Position numbers and translations under genes: made by a program. From positions 204,301,696 through 204,365,695 of the forward strand of contig NC_133662.1 of the NCBI RefSeq assembly GCF_037893015.1: a stretch of DNA of 64,000 nucleotides, given 5' to 3'. The notes below the pieces were generated by a model. The model did not search any database and was not told where the DNA came from. It saw only the letters and a program-made list of their open reading frames with translations. Shown one piece after another: positions 22,905 through 39,124 of the stretch (positions within the stretch are counted from its first letter, which is position 1; each line of letters starts with the position of its first letter). Source of the DNA: Macrotis lagotis. Taxonomy: Eukaryota > Chordata > Mammalia > Peramelemorphia > Peramelidae.

Positions 22905-23360
22905 GAGAAATGCTGGTAGTCTTATGTCAGCTAGGTAGCTGAATATCACCCGCAATACCTCTGGTGTGGGTCTGGACATGAATTTCCGAGAGTCGGGTCG
23001 GGTAGACAAACATATCCAAACACAAAAGGTTGGGAAGTGAAAATCTACCAACTTTATTTTTGGAAACTCAGACTTTTTATAGCAAAAACTTATGTCACGA
23101 ATGACTGTTTAAAGGAGACCTAGTTTTACAATTTCCTGGGTAAATTTACAATAATTTGTTCTTAGAAATCTACTTACTTCTTTATCAAAGAAACATTTTA
23201 CAACCTCCTCTGGAGCCACAGATTATCCTAGGTCAGGGTTCACTGGTGAACCAACAGATCCATAAAATGAGCAATAATCCACACATATCTTTGATGGGAA
23301 AAGTCACCAAGTATATGTGAATATCACTCCCTGGGGCTGGCCCTCTACAGCTGAAGATAA
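22905..23360 (-). mobile_element. Possible solo LTR, reverse strand
   Basis: On the reverse strand a TATA-like 'tataaaaa' (complement of 23,074-23,081) is followed about 16 bases later by AATAAA (complement of 23,053-23,058) and then a CpG-containing stretch ('cccgacccgactctcgg'), an LTR-like order. A 9-bp direct repeat 'gaatatcac' occurs at about 22,941 and 23,319, but TG...CA ends could not be fixed. Boundaries are uncertain. Confidence 0.4.
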
Positions 23361-25302
23361 TGATGATTGTATTACCAGCTACAGTAATTCTAGACTTAGG
23401 GCTAAAAAGAGAAATGGAAAAACTCCCATCTTCTGACTCTACTATTCTTTTCACTTAACCAAAATCTAGGTCTTCCCATAAATATGTAAGGATCATTTTT
23501 ATATCCAGTAAATGAGGGAAGTGATTTTGCACATACTGCAAATCCTGTATTAAAATATTGAATAGCTGGGGGATCCTGAAATCAGTTTTACTTGTGGAAA
23601 TAATGAAAAAGTAAAACATTAAAAAAGCAGCAATAGCTTCTAGAATTCAGAATCAATGAGGAGAGGTGAAATTCAGGTCCTTCAAATACTGAGATGCATA
23701 GAAAAATGTGATATTTATATAGCACTTGAGGGCCACAAAACTGGTGACAAAGGCATTATTTACATGTGGGTCTCCTTGACTCCCCAAATAGAGTATGTGG
23801 AGAGGAATAAAGTGTATGAACATTTAAAAAGTTTGGAGGGAGATAACTAGACTTATAAAAGAGATAAGTCAAGTGGTCATTCTATAATCATAGTGATGAT
23901 AATATTACTTATCACTTAGATTTTTAAAATTGGCAAAGCATTTTAACATGTAAATGTTAAATTGTCTTTCACTTAAGCCATTTATTTATTTCAAGATCTG
24001 TTGGAATACTGTGCTCTTCTAGTATGTTTAGATTATAGATTTCTGAAATAATAGTAGCTTTAATGCAATTTTTCAGTAATTCCATTCTATAAGGAGACAT
24101 GCATAGTATTTCATTGTTTTCTCAAGCTTACTTAGAGGTTTCAATCTTCAGGTTCTCAATCTAATAGGCTTCTATCTCACAACATTTCTGACATCCATCC
24201 CTTTACTTATATACAAATTCCAAGGCCTTTAATTTAGGCCCATCCAACTTGGTTAGGATTTTTAAGGTTGTGTCCTACTGCAGGAGGGAGGCTAGTTCCT
24301 GATATGTTTAGAGTTCTAGGGATAAGCATGAGAGTCTGGGACTGGTTTCTCTGGTACGATCACCCATAAAAATGCACTTGTATTGACCCCAATGAATATT
24401 TGTTGATATTGATTTGTCAACCAGATTTAATTAACTCTTAGAAATCAGAATTTTCTAGAGTAGTAGAATAACATTAGTTAGTCCCGAAACAGGTGGTCAT
24501 GACCTCTCACAGATAGATATGGAGTCCAAGGGAAAGTAGATTCAATTTTAGCTAGGTGCTAACTCTAAACTTCTGATGAATAGAAGTGTATTTCTATTTT
24601 CCAAGAGTTCTTATGAAGTTTCTTTGAGATGTAGTTTTATACAAAATATCTTTTAATGTCTTGAAGTGGTTTTCCTTTCAGATGCCAAGTTTGTCTTCTA
24701 TGTGTCTCTCAAGAAAGTGTTGCCTTATTGTTCTAATGACATATTTTCTGTTGTGGAGTAGAAGGAAGTCCCAATCCTCTGACCATTCAAAGATCTTTCT
24801 TCTTATCTAAGCGTGGAAGTGGGGGGTTACTTCTAAGAGGAAAGAAGAAACAGAAGTTGAGTCATCAACACCTCTCTCCTCAAGGTAATTACCTTTCAGA
24901 AGCTTGGCTGTAGCTGCTCTAACTCAACTCCAGTCTAAAGAGTATTCCACATTATTTTGCTCTACATACTTCTCAGAAGGAACTGGGTCTTTATCCAGTC
25001 CCTAATGATTTTCTATGTTTACATTTATATTTTTAATTAATAAATTCAGGAAAGTGTTGACCCTAGCTCACACCTAGTTCATATTTCTGACTGATTGGTT
25101 GAATTCAATCAAAAAATCAAGGCCCTCTCTGTTTGATGGGTGTACCTTCTTCTACCCCAATATAGAAGCACAATTATTAAAGTTCTAAATAATAAAATAG
25201 TTGCCAAATAGCTTTAGTATAGAGAGAATTTTCTCACCAGGTATGCTTGGGGAGACCAGTAATAACAGTGTGGGGAAGCTTTAGGTAAAAACTTTTCTCT
25301 AG
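23361..25302. other. No recognised feature
   Basis: About 1.9 kb with no gene or repeat I can name. Some could be decayed LTR-retroelement sequence. Confidence 0.45.
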
Positions 25303-25445
25303 GGCGGCTAGGTGGCATAGTGGATAAAGCACTGGCCCTGGAGTCAGGAGTAGCTGGGTTCAAATCCGGTCTCAGACACTTAATAATTGCCTAGCTGTGT
25401 GGCCTTGGGCAAGCCACTTAACCCCGTTTTCCTAGCGCAAAAATA
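25303..25445 (+). mobile_element. tRNA-derived CORE-SINE, well preserved
   Basis: Near-consensus body starting 'ggcggctaggtggcatagtg' and ending 'cacttaaccccgttttcc' plus an A-rich tail. Approximate TSDs 'aaaaacttttctcta' and 'aaaaaccctttctcta' flank it. Confidence 0.95.
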
Positions 25446-25952
25446 AAAAACCCTTTCTCTACCAAGCAGATTGATCTCTATTCATCAAATTATATTCTTG
25501 GAAACTTTGATAAAGGTCAAGCAGCTTTTATATATCAGAAGCAGGACCTGAACCTGAATTTTCCTAAATCAAATCCAGGATCTAATCTCTATATTACCCA
25601 CATCATCTGTTTTGTGAGAAATATCATCTCTCCAATTTCATGTGGTAGGTATTAGCTGCCATTATATATATATATATATAATCACAATGAAAAAATTATT
25701 TAAAAAGCGAGGTTTTAATTATTATGATCAAGCATATTTTCACATTTCATAAACAAATTGAAACAAATATAGGATTCTAACAAGCCTTTTTCTAGGCAAA
25801 ATTTTATCATAGTGACAGAGAAACAATTATTTTACATATTAAAATCTTGTACATTTTTCTTAGATAATAAAAAACAAATTCATAAAAGCATATTGCCTAC
25901 ATAAAAGTTGAACAAACTTCACCAAACAGAGCTATAATCCCATTCATTCTTT
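25446..25952. other. No recognised feature apart from a short (TA)n run
   Basis: Only a (TA) run near 25,664-25,680 and a vaguely MIR-like stretch near 25,500-25,600 are visible. Confidence 0.45.
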
Positions 25953-26103
25953 TTTTTTTTTTTTTGCAACACAAATGGGTTAAGTGGCTCGCCCAAGGCC
26001 ACACAGCTAGGTAAATATTAAGTGTCTGAGACCGGATTTGAACCCAGGCACTCTTGACTCCAGGGCCGGTGCTTTATCCACTACGGCCACCTAGCCGCCC
26101 CTG
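25953..26103 (-). mobile_element. tRNA-derived CORE-SINE, reverse strand, well preserved
   Basis: Poly(T), then 'gcccaaggccacacagctag' and 'ccacctagccgcccctg'. Perfect 12-bp TSDs 'cattcattcttt' lie at 25941-25952 and 26104-26115. Confidence 0.95.
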
Positions 26104-26115
26104 CATTCATTCTTT

Positions 26116-26954
26116 AAAAAAACAAACCTAAAGGTAAGATAAAGGTACATATTAAACAACATTTAAGACTTCTAAAATGAGTTAATAGAGGGAGATGATT
26201 TCTACATCACCAAGGAGTTAGGAACAGCTAAGAATCATCTTCTGACTTCTTATGTAAAAAATGTATAAAGCTTTAAATAAATTTTTTACATCTCATGGGA
26301 CAAGTTTTGCCCAGGTGAGATTAATATTACCAAAGTATAGACTCAGTTAATAAAAAGTTGCAGGAGGAAAGAACAAAGAAAAAATTCTCACTTTATTAAC
26401 CATTATAAAATATCATTCCCTCAGGTTGCTTATTTCTTCCCCTTCCTTATGTAGATGAGCACAAAAACAAAACAGAAACTTTAAAAAAGCTTTCTGTTTT
26501 CTATTCATTTTAAGGTTCAATCAAATTATTTTCTCTATAAAGGCCTTTTTCAAAAAATATCATTTATATAAAAATATTTGTTGTCTTATCCTGGCATATG
26601 AAAGACTTCATAAGATAAAATGACCAGGAAAAAGTATTGAATATTTGTTACTACTTCCCACTAATTTTGATGGATTTTGCTATTCATTCATGTGGCATTT
26701 AAAAAAATAAATTGACTTACTATTGATCTACTTTGTCATTTAACTTAAAAAAACATTTTTTTCTATTATATTGAGTTTATTGGCCATATGGTATTATTTT
26801 GGTGGGAATTCTGTACTGATCTAGTCCATATTTAATCTGACATGTATAATTGCATGCTTTACTCATACCTGCCAGATCTGATTGGAAAGGAAGTAATAAT
26901 TCTTACTGTCATTTCTGTGATTGTTCCATCAAGTCTATTGATCATTTAGGTATA
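26116..26954. other. No recognised feature
   Basis: AT-rich, no convincing frame or repeat. Confidence 0.5.
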
Positions 26955-27180
26955 GGGTATGTGTTATGTATTAAGAACATAGATTTTGAAGTAGAAGGGA
27001 ACTTAAAGATCATTTTTTGCAGCACTCTCACATTAAAAAATGAACAGACAAACAAACAAGCACAAATACCTGAAACCCACAAAGTTTAAATGATTCATCC
27101 AGGTCAAAAAGTTAATTAATAGCGAAGTTAGAATTCACACCTAGGTCTTCTGATTCAAAGTTCTTGTTTTCCTTCTACAA
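26955..27180 (+). mobile_element. MIR-like / CORE-SINE fragment
   Basis: Order 'gaagtagaagggaactta', 'gattcatccaggtc', 'cacacctaggtcttctgatt' follows the MIR-related 'gaagggaccttaga ... ggtcctctgactcc' pattern. Confidence 0.65.
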
Positions 27181-27234
27181 CTTACATTTCTTTTGAGTAG
27201 AGCTAGATAGAAGCCCCTTAGTCATCTTTTCCCA

Positions 27235-27390
27235 ACTGCTTTATTTCAGGCATGAGAGAATTTATACCCAAATAAATAGCCATTTGAATCACATCTCCTA
27301 GCTCCTAAATAGCAAAGGTTGGATCTAAACTCAGGTCCTTTGCCTTCAAATCCAGCATATCTGTCATTATTTATGTTAAAGTAATTCAGT
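27235..27390 (+). mobile_element. MIR-like fragment
   Basis: 'ttggatctaaactcaggtcc' with 'ccttcaaatccagcatatct' matches the MIR-related tail. Short and diverged. Confidence 0.5.
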
Positions 27391-27782
27391 AATTTGTTTT
27401 CCAAAATGACCTCAAAGATAATAGTATGGGGTGTCTACAGCATGGGACTCCCCTATTCTCTCTTTTATGTCAATTTCTTTATCCCCTATAGCTTCTCAAT
27501 TAGCTTACTCCTCAAGATAATGTGAGGAACTATTGTCTTTTCTGACTTGACCTACCTACACAGAAAAATCAAAGGCAATTTTGAATGTAAGGCTTTAAGA
27601 ATGAACTTGATTTATTTTAATCATTTAAAAATATTTTAACATTCATCAATTTATTGATAGATGTTCTTTTTAAAAACATAAAACTTGCCTTTTGGAAATT
27701 TTTAACAGAATCAGGATTTATATACTCCTGTACATTATTAAACAAATTTCATCAAAGAAGAAAGCATTCAAAACAAAAAAAT
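27391..27782. other. No recognised feature
   Basis: AT-rich, no coding or repeat signal that I recognise. Confidence 0.5.
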
Positions 27783-27915
27783 TTTGAGGAAACTGAGGCA
27801 GACAAAATATAAGTATCTAAGACTTTGAGCTCAGTATCTGAGGTTGGGTTTGAGCTCAGGTCTTCTTGACACCATGTTCATAATCTTTTGCATTATGCCA
27901 TCCAGTTATGTAAAC
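27783..27915 (+). mobile_element. CORE-SINE fragment
   Basis: 'gaggaaactgaggcagacaa' and 'tgagctcaggtcttcttgac' followed by a decayed 'catccagttatg' end. Confidence 0.65.
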
Positions 27916-28227
27916 CATTACAGGTATTTTTTTTAAATAACAAGAAAAATAGGCTTGTTGCTATAGAATTATAGAAAAACAAATATTATCCTGCATTTCA
28001 GAAAGGGAAAGCAAATTATAGTACATTGAGCTTGACCTTTAGGTTCAAGATTTAAGTTTGATTGCTCTATATACTGGACTTGTCTGACATTAGTCCTTAA
28101 AAAATATGGAATGCAGAAAATTTACTAATTTGCTTTGGTAGAGCAAGTTTCTTCATTTAGTTTTCTGATTCTGATGAAATCATAGACAAATAGATAGGTG
28201 GTAGATAGAAAGATACATGGATAGGTA
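27916..28227. other. No recognised feature
   Basis: No supported feature. Confidence 0.5.
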
Positions 28228-28440
28228 TGTTTTTTATTGTGCAGTTCATTTCAAGTTTGTCTGACTCTTTTTGACCAGATCTTGGCAAATATTCTGGAAG
28301 TGGTTTGCCATTTCCTTCTTGAGCTCATTTTACAGATAAGGAAACTAAGACCCAGGTATCTGAGGTCATATTTTAACTAAGGAATCTCATATCCTGACTC
28401 CAGTTCTATCACTTTATCCATTTTGCCACCTAGCTGCTCC
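28228..28440 (-). mobile_element. SINE with BovB/RTE-like 3' end, reverse strand
   Basis: 'tttgtctgactctttttgac', 'ggtttgccatttccttcttg' and 'cattttgccacctagctgct' give the RTE-type tail followed by the CORE body. Confidence 0.85.
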
Positions 28441-28619
28441 AGATAGATGATAGAGCTATTTATATAAAATTTTATATAGAATATATTAAATTTCTTTCTT
28501 TAATCAGCTTAACTTTGAATTACTTACAGTGCTGTGATTTTACTTTCATCATTGAAAAAATATATTGAGTATTTCTTGGTTTGAATTTCAAAAAATAACT
28601 TTTAAAAATAAATTCTATT

Positions 28620-28735
28620 GGGCAGCTAAGTGAGCACAGTGAAGTCAGAAGGACCTGAGTTCACATGTGACCTCAGACACGGAATAATTGCCTAGCTGTG
28701 CGAACATGGCCAAGTCACTTAATCTCATTACCTTA
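28620..28735 (+). mobile_element. CORE-SINE, diverged
   Basis: 'gggcagctaagtgagcacag' to 'gccaagtcacttaatctcat'; about 25 bases of the head are missing. Confidence 0.8.
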
Positions 28736-29329
28736 AATAAATGAAATTTTTAAAAAATAAAACATGTTTTTAAAAGAAAAAACAAATTCCCAAAGTTTTA
28801 GCTTATCAATTTCATTTAATTTTGATTCTCTAAAAAATTTTCTTTGCATAGTATGAATTACCTTAGATAAAGAATCATCTTTCTGACCACTGAGCCTCTT
28901 TACAAGTAGAGTTGGGTCCATGTCTTGAAACTTTACTAGCTTGTCTCCTATAATTTGTACACTGAAAGCACAGTCTCCATAAATCAGGATTATTTCATGC
29001 CTAAAAATATCATGGAAGTTGTCATTTATTTTCTTCAATTTTAAAATATTTTAAGATCATATATATTCAACTTTAAGCATTATTTCTTAAGCAATTAAAA
29101 GAAACATTCTGATTATTTATTCCTGTTTCATTATGTATTTATTCCAATCCCAATGTCAAAAACTAGTACTGTAAGACTGATTAATTAGAGAAAATCTGGG
29201 ATAACTTCTGAGAATATTACCAGACAAATTATCTGTGAGTTGGGTTTTAAACTTAAACAGTTCTCTCATCTCTGATATAATATTTCTCTTCTAGAAAAAT
29301 CAGTCAGCTCAAAACTATTTTTTTCTCTC
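28736..29329. other. No recognised feature
   Basis: Contains a 101-codon reverse frame (28,733-29,038) that starts in a SINE tail and shows no domain; probably chance. Confidence 0.45.
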
Positions 29330-29455
29330 AGGATTTGATCAAAAAACACTTATTAAATATCTATTATTCATGTGCAAGTGATTGTTCAGTGTTAGGAGTA
29401 GAAAGATAGGAAAGAAAATCATCCCTGACCTCCAGAAATTTGCAATCTAATATTG
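29330..29455 (+). repeat. Interspersed repeat, 'caacaagcatttattaa' family fragment
   Basis: 'aaacacttattaaatatcta' then 'catccctgacctccagaaat' matches the first part of the repeat at 52,255. Confidence 0.55.
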
Positions 29456-29869
29456 GTTGCATGACTTAAACATGTCATGGAATCTCCAGATGATTCAAGC
29501 AACTCCCTTAGACTTTAATAAATAGAGAACATGGATACAGGGCGTACATTTTACTCAAATAAGTCTGATGCAAAGCAGAATGTGACAAAGACCAAGAAAT
29601 AAAATCTAGGCAAAGTGCTATGGCATTTCTTAAATATAGGAGGAAAAACGTAAATATGTCAAGCCCTTGCAATGCCAAACAGGTACACACATACACACAT
29701 CCCTCATCATAGAGGAGGGATACTTGAGTTTCTCCTCAAAGGAACAAAATTTCAATGGGTAAAGAGAGATGTGAAAAGAAAATGTTCAAGGAATGGGAGA
29801 TAATCTGTGATAATGCTCAGGGGTGGGAGATCCTCTAAGCCACAAGAGGATAGACAGGTTTGAAAAGGA
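29456..29869. other. No recognised feature
   Basis: No supported feature. Confidence 0.5.
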
Positions 29870-30040
29870 GAAGTTGGAGGTCAACTATTCCATTTCTGTC
29901 CCTTTAAAAAAGAGGAAAAAACCATGGATCCCAAAAGTTAAATGATTTATCTAATAGCTCATAGCAGAGCTGTGATTGAGACCCAGGTACGTTGACTCCA
30001 AATCCTTTTCCTTCTTACTACACCATCACTGGAGGAATAA
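29870..30040 (+). mobile_element. MIR-like fragment
   Basis: 'aaagaggaaaaaaccatgg', 'cagagctgtgattgagaccc' and 'ttactacaccatcact' follow the MIR-related order. Confidence 0.65.
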
Positions 30041-30059
30041 ATTAATGCTTCTGTTTGAC

Positions 30060-30335
30060 TAGGGTTGAGTATACATGAAGAACAAATTAAACTTCAAAGG
30101 TAGTTTAAAGACAGGTTGTGGGGGGGCCTTAAATTCCAGGCTAAGGAATTGGTATGTAATGTACTGGGAAATATAGGACTACTGAAAGTTTTTGGATGAG
30201 AAAGGTGTGGACAGTCATACATATTAAGAAAATTATTTAGTTAGACATGTGGAGAATAAATTGGAGAGGGGAGAGTCTAGAGACAAGGAAATCAGCTAGG
30301 AAGTTATCAGAGTATTATAGGTAAGACCTAACCAG
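30060..30335 (+). repeat. Interspersed repeat, 3' part of the 'caacaagcatttattaa' family
   Basis: Resembles the distal section of that family (a 'gatgagaaaggtgtggacag' and 'gggagagtctagagacaagg' order recalled from other marsupial copies). Tentative. Confidence 0.45.
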
Positions 30336-30510
30336 ATCATACATTTAAAGATGATAGGATCTTAAGTCCAAACCCTTCATTTAATGGATGAGAAAACTGA
30401 GGCAGACCCAGAAAGGTTGTGTGAGTGTTGAAGTTCACATGGAATATAAATCACAGAGCTGGGATTTATAAAATCTCACTAAATCCAGTGCTCTTTCTAC
30501 GATAACATCT
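30336..30510 (+). mobile_element. MIR-like element
   Basis: 'ggatgagaaaactgaggcag', 'cagagctgggatttataaaa' and 'ccagtgctctttctacgata' give a recognisable MIR-related copy. Confidence 0.75.
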
Positions 30511-30984
30511 TGAAGGCCTAATCTAATGGGATAAATGATTAAAAATACCCACAAAGAAAATTCATCTCACCATGGCAGAAATATACAGTTTATGCAGTAA
30601 GAAAAATGCATAATATGTTATATTAAAACTTTCCTTTGTTAAAAAATATTGTTATAACAGAATGAAGGCCTTCTTCCCTTCAAGGAAAAGGAGAGAACTA
30701 CTATGTCAGTCTTCAGTTTTAATTCTTTATTGTAATACTTCATTGGATTCTACGTGCCTTGATAATTGGGTGAATGTCTAAAGAGGAGACCTAGGAGAAG
30801 GTTCCTAGAGGGCACTAAGAAAAAAAGTTAAAGGACACTTGAAAAAAGATGATTGTAGTTTGTATATAAAATAGACTTCTGGACCCATAAATTTGAAGGG
30901 AGCACTGATTGTTAAAGTTTTGGTGTTGGAGATTGTACTGTACTGGATGGGATGCTATCACCTATTATACTATCAGTCATATCT
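30511..30984. other. No recognised feature
   Basis: No supported feature. Confidence 0.5.
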
Positions 30985-31235
30985 TCATTGGACAGATAGA
31001 TTATACAGTGGATAGATCCCTGGGCCTGGACTCAGAAAGCCTCATCCTTTTGAGTTCAAATCCAACCTCAGACCCTTTTTCTGTGACCCTAGGCAAGTCA
31101 TTCAACCCCATTTTTCTTATCTGTAAAATCAGCTGGAGAAGGAAGTGGTAAACTACTCCAATATCTGTGCCAAGAAAATTCTAAATGGGGTCACAAAGAA
31201 TTAGACACAACTGAAAAATGACTGAGTAACTAAAA
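30985..31235 (+). mobile_element. SINE with BovB/RTE-like 3' end
   Basis: CORE body ('cagtggatagatccctgggc') joined to the RTE-type tail ('ggagaaggaagtggtaaact', 'aattagacacaactgaaaaa'). Confidence 0.88.
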
Positions 31236-33547
31236 AAATACTTTCACGGTGTCGCTTTAAGATGTTTACTACTTTATCTGCACAATCAAAAGTGTGGAAG
31301 TTAGAATTTTGTAGTTCTAAGAGTGCAGGTTTGCTGATGATTCAGAATAAAGCAAAGGAATAGATGATGTGAAGAATGTTCTTGTATCATCACATGGCAA
31401 ATGAAGAACTCTAAAACTGGTTAGGAGTAACCAGCATACTAAAGGCAGATTATTTTAAGAAAAGTCTCTGAATTAATCATGTGTAAGCAGAAGAACCAGA
31501 CTATGGGTCAACCATTTTAACTTTTGGATCCCCAGGATGATAAATGGTCAATATGAAGGCAAAACCCTGGAAGTCTCAGTAGTCCAATATGTTGAACAGA
31601 AATGCAAAAGATGAGCAAAAATCATTAGTTCTGAAGTTCAGGGGATTTTTACTCTCATAATGATCAATAAAGGGCATGTAAATGAATGAAATAGAGGCAT
31701 GGCAGTTATTACAACAGTCATTATTTTCTTTTTACTCATGATTTCCCTGAAATTGACATATTTTCATTTTTGCTCCCATATTTAAGAAGTTTCTTCCTCC
31801 TGTTTAAAAAGTGTTTAAAGAAAAAGGGAGTAACAGATAGGCCTGATAATCCTCATTCATTTATGCTCCAACTATGGTGATGAATTTGATACAATAATTT
31901 ATTGCTATTTGGATGTGTTATCTTTAATGGTAATGATAATTTCTTACCCTGATGAGTGGCTAATCATATGGATATTTTTGTTCTGCTTCAAACAACATAT
32001 GATAGCTTTTTGACTTATGTCAAACTATCACCTCTAACTATCATCTTATCTTACTAGAGGTTTATGGAGTACAAGAAAATGTCTACTTATCATTGTTACT
32101 ATTATGGAGAGTGAGGTTGGAGGATAGTTGAACTCCAAAATTATGAGCTTTAGTGATGCCAAATAAAATATATGTCCACACATACACACACACACACATA
32201 TAATGTGTATATATATAAACACACACAAAACAATATACACATCTACACACCCATATATATGAATATGTAGACATACACACACATACACATAACCCTATGT
32301 GTTAAGATGAACAGCATCATGGTGAGTTATAACTAAAGAGACTCACCAGATTACATAAGAAATGGAGAGCCAGACAAAGTTAAAAAAAATGGGTCAAACT
32401 TTCTTTGCTGATCAACAGTGTGATTTAGGCTAAATCAGCATTAGGATTGAGCTGGCGAGCAGTTGTTGCATTTCTAGCCTAGGTAAGAGAATCACTCATT
32501 AAAGATAATGATCAAAAACTTATCAAAATGTTCTTATGTCTGTATGGCAAGCAGTAAGAGTTATTTTCCTTTGTTATTGGCATTAGAGTTGACTACCAGT
32601 CTTGAGTTTTATTGCATATCTCCACAACTCTCCAGTACTTCCAGTGTGGGCAGGAACATTTCTCACAGACTGCTGTAAGTATCCTTTTACAAAATAATGG
32701 TAAAAACCAAATTGGCTAAAGGAAGTAATATATCAAAATGTTTGCTTTGAATCAATCTGCTCTATCAAATGAAGTAGTAATTTCCTGCCAAAATATTTTT
32801 TTACAGAGTGCCAACAGGCTCAACAGTCTGTCGAGCAGTTCAGGTAGCTTTGGCAAGCTTTCAGATGTAGATTATCCTCAATTCCCTCAGATTCCATTAA
32901 TTTTATAATTAATAGCTGATTAGTAATTAAATACTGAATCAATGTTACATACTTTCCCTCATATTTTTTGACATAAGTCAATGAGCTATATTATATTGCC
33001 TGAAGCCCAGCAAATATATCCATATCATTAGCCATTCATCAGGGTAACAAAATGGCATTACTACCTTTAGAGATAACAATTATCCAAATTGTAAAATGAG
33101 CAAATATAAACTTAAAGCTAGACCAGATTAGTTATAGGATATGTTCAGATCACCAAAATCTAAAGGGTTGAAATAGTAGTGTGCTGGTAAATATTTTTCT
33201 CAAAATACACTTTTATTACTTTCTTAAGTATAGGCAATAAACAAAACAATCATTCAAGCCCTGATTTGTATTAGTCATTTCCATGATGTCAGTGTTCTTA
33301 CAGGCTTGTGAGCCAGCACCAGGAGTGCAGGTAACTGGGATTCAAATGGAAAGTTTTGAAAGTTAGTTTGATAAGTATCAGTTACTTACTGTTCTACACA
33401 GAAGTTGATGATATTCCTGACCTCAAATGCCAATAGACCTATGCAATAAAACATGGTATGCCTCTGTTCCCTTCATGTTAAGTCATGAATTCAAATATCA
33501 GAGACTACAAAAATGAATATAATAATAATTTAACATAATAATTAATA
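31236..33547. other. Repeat-poor stretch, possible conserved non-coding DNA
   Basis: 2.3 kb with only a CA/TA-rich patch (32,180-32,290). 32,770-33,070 contains clustered TAATTA-type motifs ('ttataattaatagctgatta'). No coding signal. Confidence 0.45.
32180..32290. repeat. Imperfect CA/TA-rich microsatellite
   Basis: Interrupted CA and TA runs between 'cacatacacacacacac' and 'acacacacatacacat'. They create low-complexity Cys/Val/Tyr frames on the reverse strand. Confidence 0.9.
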
Positions 33548-33790
33548 ATAATGACTAGCATTTATATACTTCTCTATGATTTGATAAGTGTTTCACAAAG
33601 ATTATTGCATTTTACCCATACAAAATCCCTGGAAGTAGGTGCTGCTATCAACACCATTTGGTAGATGAGGAAATTGAGTCAAATGGGTTAAATGACTTCC
33701 ATGATGTCATAAAGCTATGGAGTCAGAATGAGTCAGTTCTTTCAGAATCTAGAATCAGTTTTATTAACCATGCTTCCCAACTATCTATAT
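33548..33790 (+). mobile_element. MIR-like / CORE-SINE element
   Basis: 'agcatttatatacttctcta', 'ccctggaagtaggtgctgct' and 'agatgaggaaattgagtcaa' follow the common MIR-related pattern. Confidence 0.75.
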
Positions 33791-33917
33791 GAAAGATTTA
33801 GATAATATTTTGATAAAACCTATGATAATAAATCTGTGTTATAGAATTCAGTGAGAGGAAACTAAATATCTAGGAGTCCTAAATTTTTGTTCTTATAATC
33901 TTAAGTATATTTCTTTT

Positions 33918-37627
<3,710 letters not shown>

Positions 37628-37862
37628 TATATTTCTTTTAAATAAATAAATTTAAAGTGAAAAAAATAATGTTTTATTTTAAATCAGGACTTACTGTAAA
37701 TTTGCAAGGATGGGAATTATTCCCTGTGATCCTAAAAGAAACTCAATTTCTTACATTTACATAACATATCAAAAACCTTAATCTACTATTGTCAATAATT
37801 ATTGGCAATTAAAAACAATGTAATAGGCATTATGGAATTCAACAATGCCACCTACTGGTCAA

Positions 37863-37866
<4 letters not shown>

Positions 37867-37899
<33 letters not shown>

Positions 37900-37941
37900 A
37901 ATAGATATAGCTATCTATAGCTATCTATCTAACTATCTATC

Positions 37942-37985
<44 letters not shown>
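37867..37985. repeat. AT and TATC/TATA microsatellite cluster
   Basis: Two (AT)n runs (37,867-37,897 and 37,946-37,985) flank a 'ctatctatctaactatc' GATA-type section. Confidence 0.97.
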
Positions 37986-37987
<2 letters not shown>

Positions 37988-38194
37988 GGATAGTAGAATT
38001 TGAAGAAGAAGAAAAAGGAGGATCAATTTTTTAAACAACTATAACTGTGTTGAATCCAAATCCCTTATTCTTCAAGTAAGGTCCAAAGATATCAAATTCC
38101 TTGTTCAGTGTCATTTTTGCAGGATTTTAATCTAGTTTTTCCATTTTTATTTTCTACTTTATATGGTCTGTATTTAAAAAAGTGTCAAAGAAGG

Positions 38195-38372
38195 GGTAAT
38201 TAAAATAATGCTGGACTTGAAGTCACGGCAATGGGTTTAAATTTTAACTTTTCAGCTTTTAGACTGTATGAACTAGAATGAGTTACTTGACTTTTTCTTG
38301 ACCTTAGTTTCTACATCTGTAAAATTAAGATGGTTCCTAGATTCCATTTTCATCTATAAAATTCGATGAACT
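38195..38372 (+). mobile_element. MIR element
   Basis: 'ctggacttgaagtcacg', 'gttacttgactttttcttga', 'tttctacatctgtaaaatta' and 'ttcatctataaaattcgatg' follow the MIR order. Confidence 0.8.
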
Positions 38373-39124
38373 TTGAAGATTTTTTCATTATTCTCTCTTT
38401 TTATTTTCTTTAAATATCTTGAACTATATGGATTCAACTTAGTTCTAACTTCAATGCAGATATTACTACAGGGGAAAAATTTACTATCACTAATCTCTTC
38501 TCAAATTCATATTTTCTCAGTGAAAAGTGAATTAAAGGGATATTATGAAATTCTTCCTGGGAACAATGTTAAATCTTTAGCTAAAAATACTTACTGTGGA
38601 GTGGGTGATAAAGATTTCTCTCACACTAGAGGTGATTTCCATGGAAATAAACCAGTCCTGACAAGATGATAATGAAAATAGGAGAAATGGGATGAAGGCA
38701 GCAATTTATATCAATAAAGATGTCACAAGTAGAAAATGGCACATGATGGTTGTGTGTATTTTCCATGAAGCAGCTATTTATATTTTTTTTAATCTTCAAA
38801 TATATTGAAATAAAAAAATCTAACTGGTTTGACTAAACAATGAATTAGTAAAAGTCCTATTATGGCCAAATGAGTAGATTTCTGATTCTAATATTTAATA
38901 AATGTCCCCCCAAAATACGTCCCAACTCTTAAATTATGTTATTCCATGATTCTGGAATGCTGTTCTTAGGTGGCAATATATAACCCCCTCTGCATGTATA
39001 TTATTCAGTTTTTGAGGAACTTTAAATTTTGAGGGACTATTATCTTTAATTCTTTGAAGACTGGAATTTCATGACTGGTAGTCTTTTAGTTTCTGGGAAA
39101 AAATTGTTCTGTTAAAAATATTTA
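38373..39124. other. No recognised feature
   Basis: A 98-codon frame (38,373-38,669 +) has no recognised domain and low coding character. Confidence 0.45.

Noticed and set aside
25303..25445. tRNA gene
   Set aside because: The tRNA-like head belongs to a SINE; there is no cloverleaf or anticodon arm, and the same sequence recurs across the window.
28733..29038. 101-codon reverse frame with plausible-looking residue composition
   Set aside because: No recognised domain and its end lies in a SINE tail; a chance frame of this length is expected in 64 kb.
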